This document shows, piece after piece, positions 26,228-35,580 of a stretch of DNA of 64,000 bases. Each line of letters starts with the position of its first letter. Position 1 is the first letter of the stretch. Position numbers and translations under genes: made by a program. The DNA comes from Desemzia sp045528445 (GTDB lineage Bacteria; Bacillota; Bacilli; Lactobacillales; Carnobacteriaceae), in contig NZ_JBGQQU010000008.1 in the NCBI RefSeq assembly GCF_045528445.1, forward strand, positions 18,833-82,832, written 5' to 3'. The notes beneath the pieces are model-generated. The model was given only the letters and a program-made list of their open reading frames with translations, searched no databases and was not told where the DNA came from.

Positions 26228-27025
26228 ATGGATTTAGGGATCAAAGAAAAAACAGCTTTAATTGTCGGAGCTGATTCAGGTCTTGGTTTAGCAACTGCTA
26301 AAACACTCTTGGAAGAAGGTGCGACCGTCATTATCACAGGGATAGACCAAGAAAAACTCGACCGAGCTGCTGAAAGCTTAAGCGACCAATCAAACGTGCA
26401 CCATTATCTTGCCGATGTGACGAAAAGCGAATCACTGAAAAAATTGCATCAACAGATTCAACAAGATATTGGTATAATCGATATTTTGGTACACTCAGCA
26501 GGCATTTCGGGTGCAAGCGGTCTTTTCCATGAAATCGATGAAGCAGACTGGCGAGAGACGCTGGATGTCGATTTGATGGGTGCTGTGCGTACAGTCAAAG
26601 AATTTTTGCCAGATCTAAGAATAGGTGGCTGGGGTAGGCTCGTCATGATCTCTTCTGAAAATGCTGAAGAAGCTTATCTGGATGAAATCCCGTATGACTG
26701 CGCTAAAGCTGGTATGCTGGCGTTAGTCAAAGGACTCTCCAAAACTTATGCCAAAGAAGGACTTTTAGTCAATGCTGTCTCACCGGCCTTTATCGAGACA
26801 CCTATGACAGACACTATGATGGAAGAGCGTTCAAAAGAACTGAATGTCTCAAAAGAAGAAGCTATCCAATCATTTCTGGATAATAAAAGACCCAATATCG
26901 AGCTGAAGCGTCGTGGACAACCGGAAGAAGTCGCGGCAGTGATTGCTTTCCTTTGTTCAAACAAAGCTTCTTTCGTGAATGGTTCTAATTACCGCATTGA
27001 TGCTGGTTCAGTTTCTACGATTTAA
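26228..27025 (+). CDS. short-chain dehydrogenase/reductase
   Basis: A 265-residue classical SDR. The cofactor-binding motif is VGADSGLGLA (residues 13-22, a slight variant of TGxxxGxG), the NAG-like motif is HSAGISG (near 90), the catalytic Ser is in MISSENAEEA (near 142), and Tyr/Lys are in YDCAKAG (near 155). The C-terminus GSNYRIDAGSVSTI differs from the usual GGxxxD ending. Substrate unknown. GGGAGG precedes the ATG. The FAD oxidoreductase follows after 21 bases, and the two share a terminator, so they form a two-gene redox operon. Confidence 0.85.
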   Translation: MDLGIKEKTALIVGADSGLGLATAKTLLEEGATVIITGIDQEKLDRAAESLSDQSNVHHYLADVTKSESLKKLHQQIQQDIGIIDILVHSAGISGASGLFHEIDEADWRETLDVDLMGAVRTVKEFLPDLRIGGWGRLVMISSENAEEAYLDEIPYDCAKAGMLALVKGLSKTYAKEGLLVNAVSPAFIETPMTDTMMEERSKELNVSKEEAIQSFLDNKRPNIELKRRGQPEEVAAVIAFLCSNKASFVNGSNYRIDAGSVSTI

Positions 27026-27046
27026 TTTGGAGAAGGAGGAATAAAA

Positions 27047-28270
27047 ATGGCAGAAGAATTAAGTGATATCCAAAAAATGCAGCAAGCAAATCAAGCATAT
27101 GATTATCTGATTATTGGTGGTGGTATGGTTGCTGGCTATGCTGCTAAAGGGATTCGAGAGCAGGGCGGTACTGGGTCAATCAAAATTTTATCCAACGATA
27201 AAGACGTTCCTTATACGCGTCCGGCCTTGACCAAAAAACTGTGGACAGACGACTCTTTTACTGATGACCAAGTCCCCTTAAACACCACCGAAGAAACAGG
27301 TGCTGAAATCCAATTGGGAGCTGAAGTTACAGCCATCGATCGAGCTAGACATACGGTCCAGCTAGCAGACGGATCAGTGATCGGTTATCAAAAATTGCTG
27401 TTGGCAACTGGTAGTGAACCGACTAAAATCGAAGGTCCCGAATCGGATCAAGTGATTTTTTTCAGAAGTTGGGAAGATTACCGCAAGTTACGTGCTCTTT
27501 CGGGTAACGACCGACATATTTTAGTAGTCGGCGGCGGTTATATCGGAGCTGAATTAGCAGCTGGTTTGATTCATAATAATACACGCGTCACCTTGATCTA
27601 TCCAGATGGAGTATTAGGCTCCAGCCAATTCCCTGAAGAGATCGCAAATGAATACGAAGCAGCATTCAAAGAAGCTGGTGTTGAAATGGTGAGCGGCAAA
27701 CGCGTTGAATCTTACCGAAAAGAAGATGGTGAATTTGTCTTGACCCTTGATGATGAAACAGAACTAAACGGAGATGCTGTTGTATTTGGTCTAGGTGTTT
27801 CCCCACGTGTTTCTTTAGCTGAAGAAAGCGGGTTGAACGTAGAGGACGGTGTCGTGGTAAATGAATTCCTAAGAACCGATGATCCTGATATTTACGCAGC
27901 TGGAGATATCGCTTCTTATCCTGACCCTATTCTAGGCCGCGACCGTATCGAACATGTGGACCATGCCCGTAATTCTGGAGAAGCTGTCGGAAAAGCCATG
28001 GCGGGTTCAAATGAACCTTATGACTATACACCTTACTTCTACTCTGTCGTGTTTGACATTTCATGGAAAGCTATCGGAACACTGGATCCTGAATTAGATA
28101 CGTTGATTGATGAAGTAGATGATGGAAAAGTTATTTACTATCTGAAAGACGATAAACCAGTCGGAATTCTCTTGTGGAATGTTGAAGCAGATTTAGATGA
28201 TGTCCGAAAAATCCTCAGTGACCCTCCTGCTGATTCTTCTGCGCTAAAAGGAGCCCTTCACGAAAAATAA
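27047..28270 (+). CDS. NAD(P)H-dependent FAD oxidoreductase (AIF/ferredoxin-reductase-like)
   Basis: A 407-residue two-dinucleotide-binding-domain flavoprotein. FAD binding is by YLIIGGGMVAGYAA (residues 20-33), NAD(P)H binding by ILVVGGGYIGAELAAG (near 160), and the second FAD contact by DIYAAGDIASYPD (near 285). There is no redox-active Cys pair, so it passes electrons to a partner such as a ferredoxin, rubredoxin or another acceptor, as in the AIF/monodehydroascorbate reductase group. A 20-residue N-terminal stretch rich in Gln and Glu precedes the first strand. It is the second gene of an operon with the SDR. Confidence 0.85.
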   Translation: MAEELSDIQKMQQANQAYDYLIIGGGMVAGYAAKGIREQGGTGSIKILSNDKDVPYTRPALTKKLWTDDSFTDDQVPLNTTEETGAEIQLGAEVTAIDRARHTVQLADGSVIGYQKLLLATGSEPTKIEGPESDQVIFFRSWEDYRKLRALSGNDRHILVVGGGYIGAELAAGLIHNNTRVTLIYPDGVLGSSQFPEEIANEYEAAFKEAGVEMVSGKRVESYRKEDGEFVLTLDDETELNGDAVVFGLGVSPRVSLAEESGLNVEDGVVVNEFLRTDDPDIYAAGDIASYPDPILGRDRIEHVDHARNSGEAVGKAMAGSNEPYDYTPYFYSVVFDISWKAIGTLDPELDTLIDEVDDGKVIYYLKDDKPVGILLWNVEADLDDVRKILSDPPADSSALKGALHEK

Positions 28271-28285
28271 AACGTTTAGTCAATT

Positions 28286-28331
28286 AAATAACCTCTTTCT
28301 GCTGTCTCAGCCGCAGAAAGAGGTTATTTAA
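28286..28331. terminator. terminator after the FAD oxidoreductase gene
   Basis: AAATAACCTCTTTCTGC and GCAGAAAGAGGTTATTT are perfect complements, 17 bases each, around an 10-base loop. Confidence 0.85.
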
Positions 28332-28629
28332 TTTGTTCGTATCATATGGACAATACTATAGAAGAAAGAGAACCTAGAAACTTTTTTCGTGTTTATTCTA
28401 CTTTTACAACTGGCAAATTCTATTGTGGATCATTTGCACAGCTCACTATAAATAACGCATCTAATCCGGTGGCTAAATTTGTTCATTTTTTCTTATCCAT
28501 TGCTTTTCTTCTTTTTGCATACCATTTTTAGCGTAGCAGTCTCTAAAAAAATGGTCAACAAAACAAAATTTTTTTCTTTGTTCAAATAATACATTTCTCC
28601 AAAGATTCCCTATTTTAAAGCATTTTTTG

Positions 28630-28644
28630 AATATTCAGAATATA
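28630..28644 (+). promoter_or_regulatory. CodY-like box upstream of oppA
   Basis: AATATTCAGAATATA matches 12 of 15 positions of the CodY consensus AATTTTCWGAAAATT and lies 49 bases before the -35 box. CodY control of opp is known in related lactic acid bacteria. Confidence 0.5.
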
Positions 28645-28692
28645 CAACATTGTACATAATATTAAAAATGAGAGGTTTTGCTAAATTCAAAC

Positions 28693-28721
28693 TTGTTTTT
28701 AATAAAGAGTGCACTTATACT
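28693..28721 (+). promoter_or_regulatory. oppA promoter
   Basis: TTGTTT (28693-28698), 17 bases, TATACT (28716-28721), followed by a short leader and AATGGAGG before the ATG at 28760. Confidence 0.65.
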
Positions 28722-28759
28722 AATACAGTATTAAAAAATTTGAATGGAGGAAATAATTA

Positions 28760-30403
28760 ATGATAAATAAAAAATCTACTTTGTTATTATTATCATTGTG
28801 CACTGCTTTTGTATTAGCAGCATGTGGCGGCGGTTCAGGCGAAACCTCCGAATCTGGAGAAGAACAACAAGTATTGAATTTAGTCGAAACTGCTGAGATC
28901 CCTACTATGGATTCAACACAAGCTACGGATACTGTTGCTTTTACTGTTTTGACAAATGTAAACGAAGGTCTTTATCGCCAAAAAGACGACGGCTCTTTAG
29001 AATTAGGTATGGCTGCTGAAGAACCAACTATCAGCGAAGACGGCTTGACATACACATTCAAAATTCGCGAAGACGCTAACTGGTCTAACGGAGAACCCGT
29101 AACAGCAAATGATTTTGTTTATGCATGGAAAAAGCTGGTTGATCCGGCTACAGCCGCTTCTTACTCTTACATGATGGACGGCGTTATTGCTAATGCTTCA
29201 GAAATCATTGGCGGAGAAATGGCAGCTGACGAACTAGGCGTTACAGCTGTAGACGATAAAACGTTGGAAATACAATTGGTTACCAATCTTCCATACTTCG
29301 AAGATTTACTTTCTCTAGCTATGTTCTACCCTCAAAACCAAGCTTTTGTGGAAGAACAAGGTGACAACTACGCATTATCTAGTGATGCTTTAGTTTACAA
29401 TGGTCCTTTCTTACTTGAAGACTGGACAGCAGCAGGATTATCTTGGACATACGCTAAAAACCCAGATTACTGGGATGCAGCAACAGTTGCTCTAGACCAA
29501 ATCAATGTAGAAGTTATTAAAGAAACTTCAACAGCTTTGAACTTATATGACACTGACGCTACTGACCGTATCTTGCTAAAAGGTGAATACGTAGCTCAAA
29601 GAGCTGGTGATGCAGAAATCCACACTATGCCAACATCTTCTGTATTCTATTTGAAATTTAGCCAAAATGACCCTGAAAGCCCATTAAACAATGAAAACAT
29701 TCGTAAAGCATTGTCAATGGCATTTGATAAGGAAGCTTACTCAAAAGTTGTATTGCAAGATGGTTCTATCCCAGCTAACGCTTTAGTACCTCAAGGCTTG
29801 GCTACAGACCCAGAAACTGGCGAAGACTTCCGTGAACAAAATGGCGACTTGTCAACTTATGATGTAGCTGCTGCTCAAGAATTCTGGCAAGCTGGTCTGG
29901 ATGAATTAGGTGTAGATTCTATTGAGTTAGAATTATTATCTGATGATACAGACAACTCAAAACGTTCTTCTGAATTTATCCAAAGTGAATTAGTGACTAA
30001 CTTACCTGGATTGAGTATCAACTTACGTAATGTACCGTTCAAAGTTCGTTTAGCTTCTGATAACTCTGGAGATTACGATATCCAATTAGCTGGTTGGGGT
30101 GCTGATTACGCTGACCCGATTAACTTCTTAGAATTGTTTGAAACAGATAACGGAAACAACACTTTAGGTTACTCTAATCCAGAATACGATGCTTTGATTC
30201 AACAAGCTCGTGCTGAAGTAACTGATTTAAGTGCTCGTTGGGATATGTTATTGCAAGCAGAACAAATCTTGATTGAAGATGGCGCAATTGGTCCTATCTA
30301 TCAACGTGCAAATGCAGTTTTAGAAAAAGATTACGTTAAAGGTATTGCAGAACATTTAGTAGGAGCACAATACACTTACAAATGGGCATCTGTTGAAAAA
30401 TAA
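28760..30403 (+). CDS. oppA: OppA, oligopeptide-binding lipoprotein
   Basis: A 547-residue extracellular solute-binding protein (family 5) anchored as a lipoprotein: a basic start, a hydrophobic stretch and the lipobox LAAC, with acylated Cys at residue 22, then a Gly/Ser/Glu linker. The body has the family pattern YTFKIREDANWSNGEPVTANDFVYAWKKLVDP near residue 100. It delivers peptides to OppBCDF, encoded downstream. A bidirectional terminator and an opposing DUF3899 gene separate it from oppB, so it is transcribed as its own unit, in keeping with the need for more binding protein than permease. A CodY-like box lies upstream. Confidence 0.93.
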   Translation: MINKKSTLLLLSLCTAFVLAACGGGSGETSESGEEQQVLNLVETAEIPTMDSTQATDTVAFTVLTNVNEGLYRQKDDGSLELGMAAEEPTISEDGLTYTFKIREDANWSNGEPVTANDFVYAWKKLVDPATAASYSYMMDGVIANASEIIGGEMAADELGVTAVDDKTLEIQLVTNLPYFEDLLSLAMFYPQNQAFVEEQGDNYALSSDALVYNGPFLLEDWTAAGLSWTYAKNPDYWDAATVALDQINVEVIKETSTALNLYDTDATDRILLKGEYVAQRAGDAEIHTMPTSSVFYLKFSQNDPESPLNNENIRKALSMAFDKEAYSKVVLQDGSIPANALVPQGLATDPETGEDFREQNGDLSTYDVAAAQEFWQAGLDELGVDSIELELLSDDTDNSKRSSEFIQSELVTNLPGLSINLRNVPFKVRLASDNSGDYDIQLAGWGADYADPINFLELFETDNGNNTLGYSNPEYDALIQQARAEVTDLSARWDMLLQAEQILIEDGAIGPIYQRANAVLEKDYVKGIAEHLVGAQYTYKWASVEK

Positions 30404-30441
30404 TTTTTTTAACCGTTTAATCAATCTTTGATGAAGGAACA

Positions 30442-30498
30442 AAATAAAGCAATCATCCGCCTCCGTAATTTTGAGTTGGCTGATAATTGCTTTATTTT
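30442..30498. terminator. bidirectional terminator between oppA and the DUF3899 gene
   Basis: AATAAAGCAAT and ATTGCTTTATT (with further partial pairing inside) serve the two converging genes. Confidence 0.75.
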
Positions 30499-30502
30499 AT
30501 GA

Positions 30503-30874
30503 TTATAATAAGTAATCCCATAAGGATAGTATGCTGAGAGCTAGAAGAATGATTCCAATCGTTAGAACAGATTGATAACTTTTTCCTACTGACTTAGACA
30601 GTGCGTCTTGACTGTGGTTATCTTCTATTTCGTCTGAATCTTGCTTTCTTTTTCTCAGCCTGGCTATTCTTTTCATGCTGTAGTGAAAAAAATCAAAGGT
30701 CCCTTTGGATAGAACGAAACCGAAAAGGCCGATGATCAGCAGCGGCAATGCCGCTAAAAACAAGCTGTTGGATAATTCAATCCATTGGATGGTTTGATGC
30801 TTAAACCACTGATAAAGCACAATCGCACTAACGAAAATAAATGAGATCAACAGATTTTTTTTAGTGAATTTCAT
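30503..30874 (-). CDS. DUF3899 small membrane protein
   Basis: A 123-residue protein with an N-terminal helix (FTKKNLLISFIFVSAIVLYQWF), a second helix near residue 40 (LFLAALPLLIIGLFGFVL), a charged cytoplasmic stretch (RIARLRKRKQDSDEIEDN) and a C-terminal helix. This layout matches DUF3899, of unknown function. The start at 30874 has AAAGGA upstream; a longer frame runs to 30994 but has no such site. It lies inside the opp locus on the opposite strand, splitting oppA from oppB. Confidence 0.7.
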   Translation of the reverse strand: MKFTKKNLLISFIFVSAIVLYQWFKHQTIQWIELSNSLFLAALPLLIIGLFGFVLSKGTFDFFHYSMKRIARLRKRKQDSDEIEDNHSQDALSKSVGKSYQSVLTIGIILLALSILSLWDYLL

Positions 30875-31029
30875 GATTTGTGAATCCTTTCTTTGAATGA
30901 ACATTTCTAATGTAACTAAAAAATACGTTAAATACAATTCAATTATACAATTCTGAGTTATTTTTTTTACTCTACTGATATGATACACTGTCATCTATGA
31001 ACAAATTTTATTACGGAGGTTGGATCACA

Positions 31030-31971
31030 ATGAAGAGCTATACAAAGTACATTGGAAAACGCGTTTTATATATGCTTCTTACTTTGTTCCTAATTGCTTC
31101 GATAACATTCTTTCTCATGAAGCTCTTACCTGGTACTCCTTATAGTAACCAAGATAAGCTAAGTGAAGAACAAATTTTTATTATGAATGAAAAATATGGT
31201 TTGAACGAACCTATTATCGTGCAATATGGAATTTATATTTTAGGACTTGTTACAGGTGACTTAGGAACTTCTTTCCAATTCAATAATACTCCTGTTGCAG
31301 AATTGATAGGGTCAAGGATAGCCCCATCTGCTCAAATTGGTATACAGGCGGTAGTCGTCGGAACGATTCTGGGGATTGTATTGGGTGTCGTATCCGCCAT
31401 GAAACAAGGAACGTGGGTCGATACCACGTCAACATTAACCGCGATCGTCGGCCGCTCCATCCCTAACTTTGTGTTTGCAGTATTGCTGCAATTGATTTTT
31501 GGTGTTTGGTTGGGTTGGTTCCCTATCGCCTTATGGACAGGCTTTGCATCGTCTATTTTACCATCTATTGCATTAGCGATTTCCCCGCTGGCCGATTCGG
31601 CACGATTTATGCGGACCGAGATGGTAGATGTTTTAAGTAGTGATTATGTAGAATTAGCAAAAGCCAAAGGCCTGAGCAAATGGGAAGTTGCCTTTAAACA
31701 CGGAATCCGGAACGCCTTGATTCCACTAATTACTCTTTTAGGACCAATGGCTGTCGCTTTAATGACCGGTTCTATGGTAGTGGAAAATATTTTTGCGATT
31801 CCTGGTATTGGAGAACAATTTGTTAAATCGATTTTAACTAATGACTACCCAACGATCATGGGTGTGACAATGCTGTATTCATTATTATTAGTTTCAGTTA
31901 TTCTATTGGTTGATATTCTTTATGGAATTATTGATCCTCGTATTAGAGTAGCTACAGAAGGAGGAAAATAA
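31030..31971 (+). CDS. oppB: OppB, oligopeptide ABC permease
   Basis: A 313-residue inner-membrane permease with six helices. It shows the DppB/OppB N-terminus (KYIGKRVLYMLLTLFLIASITFFLMKLLPGTPY) and the EAA loop that docks on the ATPases (DYVELAKAKGLSKWEVAFKHGIRNALIPLITLLG near residue 210). The ATG at 31030 follows GGAGG; the frame begins at 30997. It is the first gene of oppBCDF with intergenic gaps of 3-11 bases or overlap. Confidence 0.93.
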   Translation: MKSYTKYIGKRVLYMLLTLFLIASITFFLMKLLPGTPYSNQDKLSEEQIFIMNEKYGLNEPIIVQYGIYILGLVTGDLGTSFQFNNTPVAELIGSRIAPSAQIGIQAVVVGTILGIVLGVVSAMKQGTWVDTTSTLTAIVGRSIPNFVFAVLLQLIFGVWLGWFPIALWTGFASSILPSIALAISPLADSARFMRTEMVDVLSSDYVELAKAKGLSKWEVAFKHGIRNALIPLITLLGPMAVALMTGSMVVENIFAIPGIGEQFVKSILTNDYPTIMGVTMLYSLLLVSVILLVDILYGIIDPRIRVATEGGK

Positions 31972-31974
31972 TTT

Positions 31975-33024
31975 ATGGTGAGCAACAACAACTTTCACTC
32001 TGAACCATCACTGCCTGAATTGACACCAGACTTATTTGTTAAAGCAGATAGTTTAGATGTTCAAGATAATGAAAAAATCACTGCCCCTTCTCTAAGTTTT
32101 ATGCAAGATTCCTGGCGTCGTCTAAAGAAAAATAAAGTCGCTATGGTCAGTATGGTTCTTTTGATTATTATCACTTTATTGAGTATCTTCGCTCCAATGA
32201 TTGCTCCTCAAAGTCCAAATGTTCAAACCATTGAACATGCGAATTTACCGCCTAAAATCCCTGGTTTGGATATCAGCGGTTTGAATGGAACAATCAATCA
32301 AAATGGAACACGTGTAGATAAATATGAACTGCAAGGCGTTGAAAGTGACGTATATTACTATTTGGGAACAGACAGTCTTGGTCGCGACTTATTGTCTCGT
32401 ATTTTATATGGTACACGAGTATCCCTATTTATTGCTTTCGTAGCTGCCCTATTGAATCTGATTATCGGGGTAACTTACGGTCTATTATCCGGCTGGATTG
32501 GCGGAAAAGTAGATACCGTGATGCAGCGTATTCTGGAAATTCTTTCTGGGGTACCTAACTTGGTTATCGTGATCTTAATGTTATTAGTATTTGATCCTGG
32601 TATCATGTCTATTATCATTGCCTTAGCTTTAACTGAATGGATCTCGATGGCACGTATCGTTAGGGCACAAACCCTTAAATTGAAAAACCAAGAATATGTC
32701 TTAGCGGCTAAAACACTTGGACAATCTTCTTTAAGTATCGCCTTTAAACACATTATGCCTAACTTATTGGGTATTATTATTATTCAAGTTATGTTTTCAA
32801 TTCCGTCCGCTATTTTCTTTGAAGCTTTCTTAAGCTTTATCGGTATCGGTATTCCAGCTCCTGATGCATCATTAGGTACATTGATCAATGATGGATACAA
32901 AACGTTCCGTTTCTTGCCTCACTTGATGTGGTATCCTTCTGCTATTATGAGTATCATTATGATCAGTTTCAACTTATTAGCAGATGGTTTACGAGATTCG
33001 TTTGATCCAAAACTGAGAGATTAG
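31975..33024 (+). CDS. oppC: OppC, oligopeptide ABC permease
   Basis: A 349-residue permease partner of OppB. A cytoplasmic N-terminal tail of about 45 residues precedes helix one (VAMVSMVLLIIITLLSIFAPMIAPQSP). A large external loop follows, and the EAA loop is EYVLAAKTLGQSSLSIAFKHIMPNLLGIIIIQ near residue 240. The ending ADGLRDSFDPKLRD is typical of OppC/DppC. It starts three bases after oppB, with GGAGG at the end of oppB. Confidence 0.93.
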   Translation: MVSNNNFHSEPSLPELTPDLFVKADSLDVQDNEKITAPSLSFMQDSWRRLKKNKVAMVSMVLLIIITLLSIFAPMIAPQSPNVQTIEHANLPPKIPGLDISGLNGTINQNGTRVDKYELQGVESDVYYYLGTDSLGRDLLSRILYGTRVSLFIAFVAALLNLIIGVTYGLLSGWIGGKVDTVMQRILEILSGVPNLVIVILMLLVFDPGIMSIIIALALTEWISMARIVRAQTLKLKNQEYVLAAKTLGQSSLSIAFKHIMPNLLGIIIIQVMFSIPSAIFFEAFLSFIGIGIPAPDASLGTLINDGYKTFRFLPHLMWYPSAIMSIIMISFNLLADGLRDSFDPKLRD

Positions 33025-33035
33025 GAGGAAGCCTG

Positions 33036-34202
33036 ATGGAAAATATATTAGAAGTAAAAGATCTGCATATTTCATTTGATACGTATGCAGGACAAGTCCA
33101 CGCCATTCGTGGAGTGAATTTCGATTTGAAACCTGGTGAAACACTGGCCATCGTTGGTGAATCCGGATCAGGAAAATCAGTTACTAGTCGAAGCATTATG
33201 CGCTTGTTAGCTAATAATGCCAATGTCGACAGCGGCGAGATTCTTTTCAAAGGTGAAGACCTTGTTAAAAAATCAGAAAAAGATATGCAAAAAATTCGTG
33301 GTTCAGAGATTGCTATGATCTTCCAAGATCCTATGACTTCTTTGAATCCGACTCAAAAGATCGGCAAACAAATTGCTGAGCCTATTTTAAAACACCAAGA
33401 TGTATCTAAAGAAGAAGCTTACAAAAAAGCAGAAGAATTATTGCGTTTGGTTGGTATCCCAAATCCTGAAAAAAGAATGAAGCAATACCCTCATCAATTT
33501 TCAGGTGGACAACGTCAACGTATTGTTATTGCGATTGCGTTAGGATGTAACCCAGATATTTTGATCGCTGATGAACCAACTACTGCTTTAGACGTAACGA
33601 TTCAAGCGCAAATCTTAGAACTAATGAAAGAATTGCAACACAAAATCAAAACGTCTATCATCTTTATCACGCATGATTTAGGTGTAGTAGCAAACGTTGC
33701 TGACCGTGTAGCGGTTATGTATGCTGGTAAATTCGTTGAAGTAGGAACTGTTGACGAGATTTTCTATAATCCGCAACATCCATACACTTGGGGACTATTG
33801 AGTTCTATGCCTACTTTGGAAACAAGCGGCTCTTTATACGCTATTCCTGGAACCCCTCCAGACTTGTTGAACCCTCCTACAGGGGATGCATTTGCTCCTC
33901 GTAGTGAGTATGCGTTAAAAGTAGACACGATGTATGAACCACCTTTATTCAAAGTGTCTGATACGCATTTTGCAGCTACTTGGTTACTGCATCCAGATGC
34001 TCCAAAAGTTACACCGCCAGCTGAAATCGTTGCGCGTCAGAACGGTTTCCGTGCTAAAAAATTGCAGATCCAACCTTCAGACGACTTGTCACAATTGAGT
34101 GGTCAAGACATGGAAGGTACACAAGATCAAAACAATCTTTCTGTTGACGAACTAACAACAGATCGGGATGGGAAAGGAGAAGCAAATGAGCCAAGATACT
34201 AA
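33036..34202 (+). CDS. oppD: OppD, oligopeptide ABC ATPase
   Basis: A 388-residue ATPase with Walker A GESGSGKS (near residue 39), signature FSGGQRQR (near 155), Walker B ILIADEP and the C-terminal oligopeptide/dipeptide extension (PHQ...YTWGLLSSMP, then PGTPPDLLNPPTGDAFAPR). That extension usually binds an iron-sulfur cluster through several Cys in some homologues; here Cys are absent from it. The protein has an additional acidic, Gln-rich tail of about 40 residues. It overlaps oppF by 17 bases. Confidence 0.92.
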   Translation: MENILEVKDLHISFDTYAGQVHAIRGVNFDLKPGETLAIVGESGSGKSVTSRSIMRLLANNANVDSGEILFKGEDLVKKSEKDMQKIRGSEIAMIFQDPMTSLNPTQKIGKQIAEPILKHQDVSKEEAYKKAEELLRLVGIPNPEKRMKQYPHQFSGGQRQRIVIAIALGCNPDILIADEPTTALDVTIQAQILELMKELQHKIKTSIIFITHDLGVVANVADRVAVMYAGKFVEVGTVDEIFYNPQHPYTWGLLSSMPTLETSGSLYAIPGTPPDLLNPPTGDAFAPRSEYALKVDTMYEPPLFKVSDTHFAATWLLHPDAPKVTPPAEIVARQNGFRAKKLQIQPSDDLSQLSGQDMEGTQDQNNLSVDELTTDRDGKGEANEPRY

Positions 34203-35130
34203 ACGTAAAAAGATCTTAGAAGTTAAAAACTTAAAACAGTACTTTAACGTAGGAACTAAAAACGAAGTTAAAGCCATTGATGATATCTCTTTTGATATTT
34301 ACGAAGGAGAAACGTTAGGACTTGTTGGTGAATCCGGTTGTGGTAAAACCACTACAGGACGCGCCATCATTCGTCTGTACGATCCTACTGATGGTGAAAT
34401 CTACTTTGACGGTACTGAAGTCCACTCGTTAAATGGCAGAAAAGAGCAACTTGATTTTAGAAAAGATATGCAAATGATTTTCCAAGATCCATATGCTTCT
34501 TTGAATCCTCGTATGAAAGTAAGAGATATCGTTGCTGAAGGAATCAAGATCCACAAATTAGCCGACAGTGAAGATGAAATCGACGCTCGCGTGGAAGAAT
34601 TATTGGAATTAGTTGGTTTGAATAAAGACCATTCATCTCGCTATCCTCATGAGTTTTCAGGTGGACAACGTCAACGTATCGGGATTGCTCGAGCTTTAGC
34701 AGTTGATCCAAAAATGATCATTGCTGATGAGCCTATCTCTGCTCTTGATGTTTCAATCCAAGCTCAAGTTGTTAACTTGTTGATGGAATTACAAGAAAAA
34801 CAAAAACTGACTTTCTTATTTATTGCCCATGATCTATCTATGGTGAAATATATCAGTAACCGTATTGGCGTAATGTACTTTGGTAAATTAGTTGAATTAG
34901 CTCCTGCTGACAGTGTTTACAACAAACCGTTACACCCTTACACAGAAAGTCTTTTATCTGCTATTCCTCTTCCTGATCCTGATTATGAACGCAGTCGTAC
35001 ACGTTTTGCCTATACACCGCGTCCTTCAAATAGCGAAGAAGAAAAACTTAGAGAAATTGCACCCGAACACTTCGTATATTGTCGTGAATCTGATGTACCA
35101 AAACTTCAAGAAAAATTAGCGAAATACTAA
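34186..35130 (+). CDS. oppF: OppF, oligopeptide ABC ATPase
   Basis: A 314-residue ATPase partner of OppD with Walker A GESGCGKTT (near residue 46), signature FSGGQRQR (near 157), Walker B MIIADEP and the oligopeptide-type tail (HPYTESLLSAIPLPDPDYER). The ATG at 34186 has AAAGGAG seven bases upstream inside oppD. It is the last gene of oppBCDF and is followed by a terminator. Confidence 0.92.
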   Translation: MSQDTKRKKILEVKNLKQYFNVGTKNEVKAIDDISFDIYEGETLGLVGESGCGKTTTGRAIIRLYDPTDGEIYFDGTEVHSLNGRKEQLDFRKDMQMIFQDPYASLNPRMKVRDIVAEGIKIHKLADSEDEIDARVEELLELVGLNKDHSSRYPHEFSGGQRQRIGIARALAVDPKMIIADEPISALDVSIQAQVVNLLMELQEKQKLTFLFIAHDLSMVKYISNRIGVMYFGKLVELAPADSVYNKPLHPYTESLLSAIPLPDPDYERSRTRFAYTPRPSNSEEEKLREIAPEHFVYCRESDVPKLQEKLAKY

Positions 35131-35146
35131 TTTCAAACGATTATTG

Positions 35147-35181
35147 TGCTTATCCCCTGCTATTCAGCGGGGGATTTTTTT
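35147..35181 (+). terminator. terminator of oppBCDF
   Basis: ATCCCCTGC and GCGGGGGAT pair around a short loop and run into TTTTTTT. Confidence 0.85.
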
Positions 35182-35196
35182 AGATTTTCATATTTT

Positions 35197-35410
35197 AGCG
35201 TTGGTAAAGAAATTTCCTCCGCCCTATGGGGTGGCTTATGGAGCGCCATGGGAACTCCTGGAGCCGAAAACCACGTCTCCAGGCTTGCAAGCTTCAAACT
35301 TAGTGTAACGGCTAAAGCCTAACACTAAGTAATTCCCATTGCATCCTTTTCATGGCTATAAGCCACCCCATATTTCTCCAGAAATTTCTAAGAATGAGTT
35401 TCTAGCAGGG
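35197..35410 (+). repeat. about 215-bp element with conserved ends and variable centre (copy 2)
   Basis: It starts AGCGTTGGTAAAGAAATTTC, has GGGGTGGCTTATGG paired with CTATAAGCCACCCC, and ends AATTTCTAAGAATGAG. Relative to copy 1 the stem changes from GGGTTGC/GCAACCC to GGGTGGC/GCCACCC, a matched pair of changes. The centre carries a different hairpin (CTTAGTGT with ACACTAAG). Confidence 0.75.
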
Positions 35411-35580
35411 ATTGAATAAAAAATAATTTCCGTTTTACTTCCCAACGTCATAGCTCGTAGAACCATTTTTTTATTTGGTAGACTTTTTAGTGAGTATTGA
35501 TTAAATTTTTGCTAGTTTTTTTGTTACCTATATGATAAACTATTTATCAGTAACTAATCAATAGTTAATAAATTAAAAAA

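Noticed and set aside
28346..28531. 61-residue plus-strand ORF before oppA
   Set aside because: No ribosome binding site, and it follows a terminator directly in AT-rich DNA with no promoter in place; treated as non-coding.
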